A DNA stretch of 29,615 nucleotides from positions 1-29,615 of the forward strand of contig DASRJH010000311.1 in assembly GCA_035649575.1 (NCBI GenBank), in the 5' to 3' direction. Positions 1-9,756 of this stretch are shown piece by piece. The notes under the pieces are model-generated. The model was given only the letters and a program-made list of their open reading frames with translations. It ran no database searches and was not told the DNA's origin. The translations under genes and the position numbers were made by a program. The stretch comes from DASVAL01 sp035649575 (lineage in GTDB: Bacteria > Planctomycetota > UBA1135 > UBA2386). The first letter of the stretch is position 1. Every line of letters begins with the position of its first letter.

Positions 1-1353
<1,353 letters not shown>

Positions 1354-1480
1354 GAGCTGGGCCTCGCAGCCGCCGGTCGGGGGAACCTGCCCGGCGACTA
1401 CCGGGATCTACCCATCGTATCGGCGCAACCGCGCCGGACCATGAGGCTTTTGGCGGCCGACTTCGCGGAGGAAAGGGTCG

Positions 1481-2563
1481 GTGGTCGATGGCCCGAGATG
1501 CTACGTTGTACCGATGGTCGTCGGATCGAAGTGCCTTGGTACCCGCGCTTCTACCCGTGCTGCGCGCCCCGTTGTGCTGTTCCTGTCGGTTCTGCTGCCG
1601 TGTTGCGGGTCGGGTCCCGTCGACGGGGCCAAGGCTCGGCAGCACGTCGAGAAGATGGTCGCCTTCGGGCCACGTCCGTTCGGCTCCGACCAGCTCGGCA
1701 AGACCGCTGACTACATCACGGGCGAGCTGAGCAAGCTGGGCCTGAAGCCCCAGCGGCAGGAGGTGATGCACGAGAAGGAGAAGCAGGTGATCCGCAACCT
1801 CTACGTGCAGATCGACGGCGAGGACCCGGCGAACGGGCCGATCCTGATCATCGGCGCGCACTACGACACCAAGCTCGCCAAGGGACACTCGGAGGCGACG
1901 CACAACTTCGAGTTCGTGGGCGCCATCGACGGCGGCGGCGGTCCCGCCGTGCTCATCGAGCTCGCGCGCGTGCTCGTGGAACGGCAGCCGCGGCCGAAGG
2001 TCAACGTGTGGCTCTACTGGATCGACGCCGAGGAGTCGATCGACTGGACCTGGAACGACCAGCGGGCCCTGCTCGGCAGCAAGGCGTTCTGCAGGATGTT
2101 GTCGGAGTCGAAGCAGCTCGCGCGCGTGAAGGCGTTCGTGCTGATCGACTTGATCGGCAGCAAGAACTGGAAGATCGATCTCGACGGCAACTCCGACAAG
2201 AAACTGCAGGACCTGTTCAAGCGCGCCGGCGCTGCGATGGGCGAAGGGCCGCGCATGTACGAGTTCCCCACGCCGGGCCAGATCGCCCAGGCGACGAGTC
2301 GAAACACGCCGTGGGGCATCACGGACGATCACAAGACGTTCACGGACTTCGGCGTGCCGAGCGTGCTGCTGATCGACTTCATGCACCGGCGGCCACCGAG
2401 CGGCAAGGACCCGGGCGACTCCAAGGACCCGCGATACGAGCAGTGGTGGCACACTCCCGACGACAACCTCGACGCGATGCACGCCGACGCACTCGCGTTC
2501 ACGGGCAACCTGCTCGTGCAGGCGCTGCCCGAGCTGGAGACCTTCGTGACCTCACGCAAGTGA
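1481..2563 (+). CDS. Glutaminyl cyclase-like M28 zinc hydrolase, membrane-anchored (paralog 1)
   Basis: This 360-residue protein belongs to the M28 peptidase/mammalian-type glutaminyl-peptide cyclotransferase fold, which turns N-terminal Gln into pyroglutamate or acts as an aminopeptidase. A basic N-terminus is followed by a hydrophobic stretch (about residues 30-42) ending in two cysteines, suggesting export and possibly lipidation, although the lipobox is poor. Active-site candidates in order are H127 and D129 in GAHYDTK, D150, E184-E185, D223, D283 and W323-H324 in WWHTPDDN. These match the zinc ligands (Asp, Glu, His), the catalytic Glu and the Trp-His pair of human glutaminyl cyclase. 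The GTG at 1481 is chosen because GGAGGAAAGGG lies just upstream; an ATG at 1514 is the alternative. It is the first gene of a three-gene operon and lies 14 bases before its paralog. Cyclase versus aminopeptidase activity cannot be decided from sequence. Confidence 0.85.
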   Translation: MVDGPRCYVVPMVVGSKCLGTRASTRAARPVVLFLSVLLPCCGSGPVDGAKARQHVEKMVAFGPRPFGSDQLGKTADYITGELSKLGLKPQRQEVMHEKEKQVIRNLYVQIDGEDPANGPILIIGAHYDTKLAKGHSEATHNFEFVGAIDGGGGPAVLIELARVLVERQPRPKVNVWLYWIDAEESIDWTWNDQRALLGSKAFCRMLSESKQLARVKAFVLIDLIGSKNWKIDLDGNSDKKLQDLFKRAGAAMGEGPRMYEFPTPGQIAQATSRNTPWGITDDHKTFTDFGVPSVLLIDFMHRRPPSGKDPGDSKDPRYEQWWHTPDDNLDAMHADALAFTGNLLVQALPELETFVTSRK

Positions 2564-2577
2564 ACTGGAGCCGAGCC

Positions 2578-3618
2578 GTGCGCACATCCACCCTCGTCGC
2601 GGTGCTCGTCGCGGGCCTCGCGGCGTGCATCGGCGCCGCGGTCGCGAACAACGGCAAGCAGCCCCCTATCTCCGCCAAGCCGCAGGCCCAGGACCCGCAG
2701 CAGGCCGAGATCGACAAGAAGAAGGTGCTGCCGCTCGAGCCCGTTCGCGCCCCGAAGGACCTCGGCCAGAAGGCCATGGAACACGTGCGCGCGATCGTGG
2801 CTTTCGGCCCGCGTAATCCGGGCAACCCGGCCGCGCCGGGCTGGTCGCTGCAGCTCGACTACATCGAGCGGCACCTGAAGTCGCTCGGCCTGAAGGTCGA
2901 TCGCGACACGTGGACGGACCGCAAGGAGTTGATCACGTTCACGAACCTGTCGGCCGTGATCCCGGGCCGCAAGAAGGAGCGCATCGTGCTCGCGTGCCAC
3001 CACGACACGAAGTGCACGAAGGGCCATCCCAATCCCGAGAACAACTTCCACTTCGTCGGCGCCAACGACGGCGGCAGCGCCGCGGGCCTGCTGCTCGCGC
3101 TGGCCCCCGTGCTGCTCGCGGCGGATCGCGACGCGACGATCGAGCTCGTCTTCTTCGACGGCGAGGAGAGCCTCGATTGGGTCTGGAACGACGCGGCGCG
3201 CGCGTTGTTCGGCAGCAAGCGCTACTGCAAGAAACACCGCGACGCGCTGCTGCTCGGCGAGGAGAGCCGCATCGAAGCGCTGGTCCTGCTCGACATGGTC
3301 GGCCGCACGGACCTGCACATCCAGCAAGAGACCTACTCGACGGCGCGCCTGCGCACGATCCTGTGGTCGGCCGCCGTCGCGTGCGGCCATCGAGAGCACG
3401 TCTTCCAGCGCGCGGAAGCCGCGAGCGACGACCACAAGCCGTTCCTCGACGCCGGCATCGCGGCCGTCGACCTGATCGACCTCAACGGCAACCCGCACTG
3501 GCACAAGCCGACCGACACGATCGAGAACATGTCGGCAGCGAGCCTGCAGATCACGGCAGATCTCGTGTTGACGATGCTGCCCGAGATCGAGCGCGTCTAC
3601 GTGCTGCACAAGGACTGA
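2578..3618 (+). CDS. Glutaminyl cyclase-like M28 zinc hydrolase lipoprotein (paralog 2)
   Basis: This 346-residue protein is a diverged duplicate of the preceding gene. The GTG start at 2578 has GGAG seven bases upstream and gives a typical lipoprotein signal: MRTS, then a hydrophobic core, then the lipobox LAAC with C17 as the lipidated cysteine. A Gln/Lys-rich linker (about residues 25-55) precedes the catalytic domain. The catalytic set is retained: H141 and D143 in CHHDTK, D164, E196-E197, D239, D285 and W308-H309. The longer reading frame upstream of 2578 is only an antiphase extension over the first paralog. The two proteins share block order and motifs such as FGPR, HxDTK, EExxDWxWND and DDHK, so both are probably active. 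It acts outside the cytoplasmic membrane. Substrate unknown. Confidence 0.87.
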   Translation: MRTSTLVAVLVAGLAACIGAAVANNGKQPPISAKPQAQDPQQAEIDKKKVLPLEPVRAPKDLGQKAMEHVRAIVAFGPRNPGNPAAPGWSLQLDYIERHLKSLGLKVDRDTWTDRKELITFTNLSAVIPGRKKERIVLACHHDTKCTKGHPNPENNFHFVGANDGGSAAGLLLALAPVLLAADRDATIELVFFDGEESLDWVWNDAARALFGSKRYCKKHRDALLLGEESRIEALVLLDMVGRTDLHIQQETYSTARLRTILWSAAVACGHREHVFQRAEAASDDHKPFLDAGIAAVDLIDLNGNPHWHKPTDTIENMSAASLQITADLVLTMLPEIERVYVLHKD

Positions 3619-3621
3619 CAC

Positions 3622-4413
3622 ATGCCGACGGTGCTGCGCAGCGGGCGCGTCGTGCACTACACGCAGCACGGCGAAGGGCCGGGCGTCGTGCTCGTGCCCG
3701 GGCTCGGCTCCGGTGCAACGTTGTTCGGCACGCTGCCGCGGCGTTTCGCGCGAGCCGGCTTCACGTGCTGCGCCGTCGACCCGGTCGGCTTTCCGCCGTC
3801 GGGTTCGCTGCCGGGTGGAGTCTTCGACTTCGCGGCCGCGGCCGAGGACGTGCGCGCGGTCGCCGCGACGCTGCCGAAGCCTGTGGCCCTGATCGGCACC
3901 TCGCTCGGCGGCAAGATAGCACTCACGGCGGCCGCGGCTGCCCGGAGCTCGGTGGCTGGCCGTCTCGTCATGCTGTCGAGCTCCGCGTTGCCGACGCCGC
4001 GCAGCAAGAGGATCCACCGCTGGTTCGAGCTGCTGTGCACGCAGGTCGATGCGGGGCTGCTCGGCGAGTTGACGGCGCCATTCCTCTTCGGCGAGACGTT
4101 CCTGAACGCGCGGCCCGGCGTCGTCGACGACATCGTGCGCAGCCAGAAGTCGACCGAGGAAACGCGTGCGCTGATGCGCGCGCAGGCCTTGGCGCTGCAG
4201 GCGTTCGACGGCACGAACCTGTGCGCCGGCGTGACCTGGCCGACGCTCTGCCTCGCGGGCGCCGAGGACTGCCTCACGCCGCCGAGCGAGGTGTCGGCAA
4301 CCGCGGCGCGCATCACGGGAGCCTTGTATCACTGCGTCGACGGCGCGGGACACAGCCTGCTGCTCGAAAGCGCAGCGGCGTTCGACCGGATTGTCGCGTT
4401 CCTGCGAAACTGA
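3622..4413 (+). CDS. Alpha/beta hydrolase
   Basis: This is a 263-residue single-domain alpha/beta hydrolase without a signal peptide. The oxyanion-region motif VPGLGSG lies at about residues 25-31. The nucleophile elbow is GTSLGG with S94, the acid is probably D216 in GAEDCLTP, and the base is H244 in GAGHS, so the Ser-Asp-His triad is complete. A small helical lid lies between about residues 125 and 195. The ATG at 3622 is three bases after the previous stop, with AAGGA at a good distance upstream, so it belongs to the same operon as the two cyclase-like genes. The fold covers esterases, lipases, haloperoxidases and C-C hydrolases; nothing in the sequence narrows the substrate. Confidence 0.85.
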   Translation: MPTVLRSGRVVHYTQHGEGPGVVLVPGLGSGATLFGTLPRRFARAGFTCCAVDPVGFPPSGSLPGGVFDFAAAAEDVRAVAATLPKPVALIGTSLGGKIALTAAAAARSSVAGRLVMLSSSALPTPRSKRIHRWFELLCTQVDAGLLGELTAPFLFGETFLNARPGVVDDIVRSQKSTEETRALMRAQALALQAFDGTNLCAGVTWPTLCLAGAEDCLTPPSEVSATAARITGALYHCVDGAGHSLLLESAAAFDRIVAFLRN

Positions 4414-4648
4414 TGGTTGCCGTGGAGCTGACCCACTGACCGTGATCCGTGACGCGAGGTTGCCCGTTGACCATGTTCTCCTTGGCGTGCAAACCTCCAA
4501 TGGTTGCGATTCCCCGCCGTAGCGCGCCCTCTGCAACGCTCGCAGGCTTGGGATGCGCGCCGCTTGACAATCACCTCGCCGGTGCGGAGCCGGAACGCGC
4601 GTGTTCTGGAGCGTCTGCCCCACCTGCGCGAACGTCGGCTTCGAACTG

Positions 4649-6721
4649 CTACGGGCCGACGACCGCCGTCGCCGCGTCCGACATCACGAGACCCAACGGA
4701 TTGCCCGCCGCAGGATCGAGCACGACTGCCTGCTGGTGCAGGATGAATCCCGCCAGTGCAGTGCTCGCGGGTATCGCCAGCGTATAGGTGGCCGAGCCCA
4801 AAGCTCCGATCAGCGCGTCGTTCGCGTCGAGACTCACGCGCAGCCAGCAGTTCGTGAGACCGAGCGACGACAGGTTCAGCGGCAGCGGACCGGCGGCCCA
4901 GCTCACGTTGCTGAGGCCAGTGATCATCACCGCGAGGGACTGCGGCAGCGGTTCCACGCGAACGGTCATCGTCGCTCCGACGCGAGGCAGCGTGGTCGCT
5001 TCGAGACGCGAAACACCGGCGCTGCCGGGGCAACCGGCTCCGAACGCGTTGTAGCCGCCGGCTCGATAGATGGCGACGTTGCTGTAGAAGGCAGAGGCAG
5101 ACGACGCCTGGGTGAAGGTCAGTCCCGAAGCCAGTGTGGGCACTTTGTTGATGGGCCATTCCACGAGGCTGCCGTCGCTGCGGCGCATTAGCCTGCCACC
5201 CGCCGCCAACTCGACGTAGGACAGACCCGGTGGCAGCGCCGGCCCACTGTAGGTACCCCCCAACCCCCAGATCACCACGCTGCCGTCGCTGCGACGCGCT
5301 GCTGTGTGGGCGGAACCGGCCGCTACGTCGACGTAGGACAGACCCGGCGGCAGCGCGGGGACGAAGCACTGACCCACGGTACAATAGCCCCAGACCACCA
5401 CGTTGCCGTCGCTGCGACGCGCCAGCGAGAAGGAGTCATACCCCATGTAGTCCCCACTGGCCGCTACCTCGACGTAGGTCACACCCGGCGGCAGCGCCGG
5501 CACGTTGCACTGGCCATACGTGTTGTCGCCCCAAGCCACCACGCTGCCGTCGCTGCGACGCGCCAGGATGTGCGACTTGCCCGCTGCCACCTCGACGTAG
5601 GTCAGCCCCGGCGGCAACGCCGGTACAGTGGAAGCCGGCAAGGTCATGAGGCTGCCGTCGCTGAGACGCGCCACCATGTAGAGGCCGCCCGTCGCCACCT
5701 CGACGTAGGACAGACCCGGCGGGAGCACCGGCACATTGCACTGGACAAATCGGTTGTCTCCCCAGGCCACCACGGTGTCGTCGCTGCGACGTGCTACCGT
5801 GTGCCAATAACCAACCGCCACCTCGACGTAGGTCAAACCCGGCGGCAGCACCGGCACGTTGCACTGGCCATAGTCGTTGAGGCCCCAGGCCACGATGCTG
5901 CCGTCGCTGCGCCGCGCAACCTTGTGGCGCCCGCTGGTCGCCACCTCGACGTAGAACAGACCCGGCGGCAGCGCAGGCACAATGCCGGAGGTGGCGCCCC
6001 ATTCCACGATGCTACCGTCGCTGCGACGCGCAATTGTGTGGCCTCCACCCGCCGCCACCTCGACGTAGGACAGGCCCGGCGGCAGGGCAGGCACGTTGCA
6101 CTGGCCAACGCTGTTATCGCCCCAAGCCACCACGCTGCCGTCGCTGCGCCGCGCTACCGTATGGTACTCGCTCGCTGCCACCTCGACGTAGGACAGACCC
6201 GGCGGCAGCGCAGGCACGTTGCACTGGCCATGTTGGTTGTACCCCCAGGCCACCACGCTGCCGTCGCTGCGCCGCGCCACCGAGTGGCGCACACCCGCTG
6301 CGACCTCGACGTAGGACAGACCCGGCGGCAGCGCAGGCACGTTGCACTGGCCAGATTGGTTCCAACCCCAAGCCAGCACGCTGCCGTCGCTGCGACGCGC
6401 AATGGTGTGCCCATCACCCGCTGCGACCTCGACGTAGGACAGACCCGGCGGCAGCGCTGGCGCGTTGCACTGATCCCAGTAGTTGTCACCCCAGGCCACC
6501 ACGCTACCGTCGCTGCGACGCGCTACCGTGTGGTAGCCACTCGCCGCCACCTCCACGAAGGGCTCTTCGTGCCAGCGGCTGTCGAACACGTGTCTCCCCC
6601 AACCAAGCACACCCTCCTGGGCCAGAGCAGTGTTCGTTGCAGCTGGCAGCGCGAGGAAGACTGCAAGGAGCGAGAATGCCGCTGCGCGCGGCGACAAGTT
6701 CGTGCGGATCGTTGCGAACAT
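4649..6721 (-). CDS. Secreted RCC1-repeat protein with lineage-type C-terminal module
   Basis: This 690-residue exported protein starts at the ATG at 6721, chosen because GGGAG lies five bases upstream and the result is a clear signal peptide with likely cleavage after ALA at about residue 34. Residues 56-536 hold twelve near-identical RCC1-like repeats of about 40 residues. Their consensus is VEVAA....H.VARRSDGS followed by VVAWG.N...QCNVPALPPGL.Y. Such repeats normally fold into a beta-propeller used for protein or ligand binding. Repeats 5, 8, 11 and 12 are shortened and lack the QCNVP part. Residues 537-690 form a separate beta-rich module starting GCPGSAG; I recall similar tails on many secreted proteins of deep-branching Planctomycetota. 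The role is unknown, and a surface adhesion or binding function is inference. It converges with the alpha/beta hydrolase gene and stands alone. Confidence 0.88.
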   Translation of the reverse strand: MFATIRTNLSPRAAAFSLLAVFLALPAATNTALAQEGVLGWGRHVFDSRWHEEPFVEVAASGYHTVARRSDGSVVAWGDNYWDQCNAPALPPGLSYVEVAAGDGHTIARRSDGSVLAWGWNQSGQCNVPALPPGLSYVEVAAGVRHSVARRSDGSVVAWGYNQHGQCNVPALPPGLSYVEVAASEYHTVARRSDGSVVAWGDNSVGQCNVPALPPGLSYVEVAAGGGHTIARRSDGSIVEWGATSGIVPALPPGLFYVEVATSGRHKVARRSDGSIVAWGLNDYGQCNVPVLPPGLTYVEVAVGYWHTVARRSDDTVVAWGDNRFVQCNVPVLPPGLSYVEVATGGLYMVARLSDGSLMTLPASTVPALPPGLTYVEVAAGKSHILARRSDGSVVAWGDNTYGQCNVPALPPGVTYVEVAASGDYMGYDSFSLARRSDGNVVVWGYCTVGQCFVPALPPGLSYVDVAAGSAHTAARRSDGSVVIWGLGGTYSGPALPPGLSYVELAAGGRLMRRSDGSLVEWPINKVPTLASGLTFTQASSASAFYSNVAIYRAGGYNAFGAGCPGSAGVSRLEATTLPRVGATMTVRVEPLPQSLAVMITGLSNVSWAAGPLPLNLSSLGLTNCWLRVSLDANDALIGALGSATYTLAIPASTALAGFILHQQAVVLDPAAGNPLGLVMSDAATAVVGP
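5114..6556 (-). repeat. Tandem array of twelve RCC1-like repeat units (about 123 bp each when full length)
   Basis: The DNA encoding residues 56-536 of the RCC1-repeat protein is a tandem array with strong nucleotide identity between units. For example, blocks reading ctgccgtcgctgcgacgcgc and cctcgacgtaggacagaccc recur about every 120 bases on the plus strand. Full units are 41 codons; a few are shorter. Variation is concentrated in the codons just after VEVAA and around the Gly-x-Asn stretch before QCNVP. High identity with focused variation suggests recent expansion or ongoing homogenisation by recombination. Confidence 0.93.
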
Positions 6722-7202
6722 GACGACTCCCTTCGCGGTAGACCGGCTCTGGTTCGCGGCGAGATGGGTGAGCGAGTTCCAGAAGCACCTCGTGCACGCT
6801 TCACGCGGTGCCCCTGGTGTGTTGCTTGAGTTGGTTGTGGTCTCTACCTCCCGCGCAGGGATCGCGGACCAAGGTTCTTGCCTGAGCGACTTCGGAACTT
6901 TCCCCGAAGACACTCGAGGTTGAACCCGCTTGCAAATGCGCCCGGATCGACAAGCGTCTCGGGTTGCGGATGCGCTATTCGGGCGAAGCGCGCGCTTGTC
7001 CCGCCATCACCGCCGCAGCCACACGACGACGCCGAAGCCGAGCGCAACCCGCGACCCCGAAGCCGACGAAGCGACGCCAGCCCCGTCGGAGGGCCGGCGT
7101 AGTTTCGGCGGCGCCCGGTTCCCGACCTCATCGGCCCTCGCCAGTGCGCAGCTGGCGCACGCTGCCGTTCCTCCTCAGCTCCACGCATACCATCAGTTCT
7201 CG
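6722..7202. other. Long intergenic region without a convincing gene
   Basis: These 481 bases separate the transglutaminase-esterase gene from the RCC1-repeat gene, both on the minus strand. Open frames exist on both strands, but their translations are Arg/Ala/Ser-rich and match nothing I recognise. The Shine-Dalgarno site of the RCC1 gene lies just inside the right side of its start. A short imperfect hairpin (CTTCGG at 6890-6895 with CCGAAG at 6904-6909, eight-base loop) has no T tract. The region probably carries the RCC1 gene promoter, but I see no clear -35/-10 pair. Confidence 0.5.
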
Positions 7203-9278
7203 TCAGCGCAACGCGAGGATCCAGCTCGCAGCGAGCTGCGGATCGCCGCGCTGCTGCATCGTCGTGCACAACACCCGCAGCGACGGCGCGGGCTTCTCTT
7301 CGCGCGCGGCACCATCGACCTCGACCGTCAACGACTTCGTGAGATCACAGAGGCGCGCATCGAGCCAGGCTTCCGCCGCGACCCCCTCCCCCATCTTTAC
7401 CACCAGCTTCTGCCCGGCGAGCCTGGCTTCGACGCGGTGCCCCTTCTTCGGCTCGCCGACTCGCAGCCAGTAGTGGTCCTTCACGACGCCGTCGCTCGGT
7501 TCCCAGTAGAGCTCCTTAGGCCTCGCGGTGCGCACCTTGCCGACGAGCTGCGCGAGCAGGTCGCGATCGGGCAAGCCCGTGTGGCCGTTGTCCTCCACGA
7601 GCGTGAACGTCGTCGGATACAGCCCCGGGTTCGCCTTCTTGAGCTCCGCGAGCAGCCCTTCGAACTTCTCACAGCGCTCGCGCCGCCCGTACGCGTTGTC
7701 GCGCCCACCGACCATGAACGAGAAAGCCAGCGTGTGCAGCCCGACCGGCGACGACTCGCTGTCGGTCGGCGCGGCGGCGCTGCTGTGCACGGCCGCGAAA
7801 CGATGCGGCAGCTTCGGCCCGACCGCGAACGCGCCGTAGCCGCCGTGGCTGTAGCCGATCGCGATCACGCGGTCGGGGTTCACCTCGGCGCAGACGACGA
7901 ACTGGCGGATCAGCCGCTCGATCACCGGGTAGAAGTAGTCGGTGTAGAACCCGTTCCACTCGTCGGTCGGCGCGCGCAGCGCGCAGTACAGGTACCCACC
8001 CGCCTCGGGATGGTCCTTGTAGTAGACCTGCATGTGGCGCCACTGCGAGTCGTTGACCTCCTTCTTGACGCCGCCGCCGCCGTGCATCGCGATCACGAGC
8101 GGCCAGCCCGACGCGGGCTTGTCGCCGACCTGCTTGCAGACGAACGCGCTCTCCTTGCCGCCCGCGCGCACGACGTTCTTCTCGTGGTCCTGCTGCAGCT
8201 GCGGGCGCTCGGCCCGGCACAACGCCGCGAACGCGAGGCCGCGCATCCGTGCATCGCCTTCGACGGTCTTCAGCTCCGCATCGAGGTTGCGGTCGAACTC
8301 GAACTTCGCCTGGCCCGGAGCGTCGGCCGCGAAGAAGCGATCGAGCTGCGCGGTTACGGCATCGGCCGCGGGATCCGGAGCCCCGACCAGCAGCCCGCCG
8401 AGCCCGAGGTCGATCGCCTCGCGCACCGCCGGGGCATATCTCGCCGTCTCGTCGGTGCCCCACAGCTCGATGCCACGCCCCCACCCTGCAGCAAAGCGTT
8501 CGCCCGTCGGCGCGAACGACACGGCCCAGACCCGGTGCGCGCGCTCCGCGCCGGCGCACTTCGCCGCGTCGGCGACGAACCAACCTCGATCGAGCCCCGC
8601 CGGATCCGGCTCGTCGGCGCCGCAGAAGCGCCACGTTTCTCCGTCCCAGACCTCGACCCAGGTGTGGTTGCCGTCCTTGTGCGGCCACTTCACCGAGATC
8701 AACCGCGCCGGCACACAGCACGCACGGCACGCATCGGCCAGCAGGATCGACAACCCCGTGCAGCTGGCCTTCCCCTGCTCGATCGAAGAGCTCGGCGCCT
8801 GGTCGGCGCGCGCGCGGCCTGTCGAGTAGTGCACCTTCAGCTCGCCGAAGATCGTCGCGTTGAGCTTCTTCGCCGCCTCGCCGGGCGTCTTGCACTCGCG
8901 CGCGAGCGGCAGGAAGCGGTTGCCGAAATCGGTTCGCCAGTCCTCGCGCGCTTCGTTGGCCTGCGCGTAGGGCAGCACGTAGTTCATGAACAACTGGTCG
9001 GGCAGATCACGGCCCCACGGCGCCGCCGCGCGTGCCTGGTGTGCCTGCTCGACCTCGCGCAGCAGGAACGTCGCCTTCAGCGTTCGTGCATCGCTGTCGG
9101 GCATGTGATCGAGCAGGAACCGCAGCGACGCGCGGTGCTCGTCTGGCACCTCGCGCCACGCGCGTTCGAGCTCGGCGCGGTTGTCGCCGGCGCTCGCGAA
9201 TGCGGCCGGGGTCGGCTCCGCGGCCTGGGCGAGCACCGGCGTGGCGCAGAAGGACAGGACCAGGAGGGCGCGCAGCAT
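7203..9278 (-). CDS. Secreted transglutaminase-like / esterase (alpha/beta hydrolase) fusion protein
   Basis: The ATG at 9278 (AAAGG five bases upstream) gives 691 residues with a signal peptide ending near residue 18-20. The N-terminal half is transglutaminase-like. A family block NYVLPYAQANEAREDWR lies at 99-115. It is followed by a Cys-His-Asp triad: C173 in GKASC, H205 in GNHTWVEVW and D222 in GADEP. The C-terminal half (about residues 375-590) is a feruloyl-esterase/PHB-depolymerase-like alpha/beta hydrolase with MHGGGG at 398-403. Its triad is S477 in GYSHGG, D527 in GGRDNAY and H566 in DNGHTG. Residues beyond about 590 form a small beta domain. Both triads look intact. Transglutaminase-like domains of this kind often act as proteases or amidases. 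Using both halves to break down extracellular polymers is inference. An ATG twelve codons earlier would spoil the signal peptide. Confidence 0.87.
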   Translation of the reverse strand: MLRALLVLSFCATPVLAQAAEPTPAAFASAGDNRAELERAWREVPDEHRASLRFLLDHMPDSDARTLKATFLLREVEQAHQARAAAPWGRDLPDQLFMNYVLPYAQANEAREDWRTDFGNRFLPLARECKTPGEAAKKLNATIFGELKVHYSTGRARADQAPSSSIEQGKASCTGLSILLADACRACCVPARLISVKWPHKDGNHTWVEVWDGETWRFCGADEPDPAGLDRGWFVADAAKCAGAERAHRVWAVSFAPTGERFAAGWGRGIELWGTDETARYAPAVREAIDLGLGGLLVGAPDPAADAVTAQLDRFFAADAPGQAKFEFDRNLDAELKTVEGDARMRGLAFAALCRAERPQLQQDHEKNVVRAGGKESAFVCKQVGDKPASGWPLVIAMHGGGGVKKEVNDSQWRHMQVYYKDHPEAGGYLYCALRAPTDEWNGFYTDYFYPVIERLIRQFVVCAEVNPDRVIAIGYSHGGYGAFAVGPKLPHRFAAVHSSAAAPTDSESSPVGLHTLAFSFMVGGRDNAYGRRERCEKFEGLLAELKKANPGLYPTTFTLVEDNGHTGLPDRDLLAQLVGKVRTARPKELYWEPSDGVVKDHYWLRVGEPKKGHRVEARLAGQKLVVKMGEGVAAEAWLDARLCDLTKSLTVEVDGAAREEKPAPSLRVLCTTMQQRGDPQLAASWILALR

Positions 9279-9344
9279 GGGCGCCTTTTGTAGCGCGTGC
9301 CGCTCGCATGTCATCCCCAGCCGGCGCGGAACGTCGCGGCCGTG

Positions 9345-9752
9345 TCACTTCTTGCGGGCAAGCAGCAGACGCTCGGCGAGATCGCTGATCGACCAGTCTT
9401 CGGCGATGAGACCGTCGCGGAACCGGCTCGTCACCATGTCGCGCCACACGATGGGACGACCCGTGGCGGGGAACCCTTTGAAGTCGCCCTTGTGGGTGCC
9501 GCGCAGCGTTCGTTGCCACGCGACGCGGTCCTTGCCCTCGACGAGGATCTTAACGTCGACCACGAGGTCCGGGAACGCTTGTCGATACAGCTCGGCGAAC
9601 CCCCGGATCGCCTCGCAACCTCCGGTCATGTCCTGGTCCGTGAGGTGCGCGATGTAGTCCTTCGCGAAGAACTGGCTCACGGCATCGAGCCTTCCGTTCG
9701 CGAGGAGCGCCGTGTTCGCGGCCTGGATCTTCGCAGCAAGCGAGTTGTCCAT
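9345..9752 (-). CDS. SnoaL-like / ester cyclase family protein
   Basis: This is a 135-residue protein of the NTF2-like fold, SnoaL-like polyketide cyclase/ester cyclase group. It has the typical pattern of a helix (NSLAAKIQAANTALL), then YIAHLTDQDMTGG, then AIRGFAELYRQAFPDLVVDV. The block GFPATGRPIVWRDM corresponds to the usual GxxPTGxxV motif, and the C-terminus is short and basic. The ATG at 9752 has GGGAGA about nine bases upstream; an ATG five codons earlier (9767) overlaps the upstream gene and is less likely. It begins four bases after the stop of the DUF2199 gene, so the two are co-transcribed. No substrate can be assigned; the family includes enzymes and simple binding proteins. Confidence 0.82.
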   Translation of the reverse strand: MDNSLAAKIQAANTALLANGRLDAVSQFFAKDYIAHLTDQDMTGGCEAIRGFAELYRQAFPDLVVDVKILVEGKDRVAWQRTLRGTHKGDFKGFPATGRPIVWRDMVTSRFRDGLIAEDWSISDLAERLLLARKK

Positions 9753-9756
9753 CGGG

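Noticed and set aside
4564..4569. A perfect TTGACA on the plus strand
   Set aside because: No -10 follows at the right distance, and no plus-strand gene begins downstream; the region lies between convergent genes.
2329..4623. A 764-codon minus-strand frame over the cyclase-like and hydrolase genes
   Set aside because: The plus strand carries three proteins with complete active sites and ribosome-binding sites. The antisense frame has no recognisable domain.
5306..6829. A 507-codon plus-strand frame with regular repeats
   Set aside because: Its periodicity only mirrors the RCC1 repeats on the minus strand, which have a signal peptide, Shine-Dalgarno site and known repeat fold.
6890..6909. 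CTTCGG/CCGAAG hairpin in the long intergenic region
   Set aside because: Six-base stem with an eight-base loop and no T tract; expected by chance in this composition.
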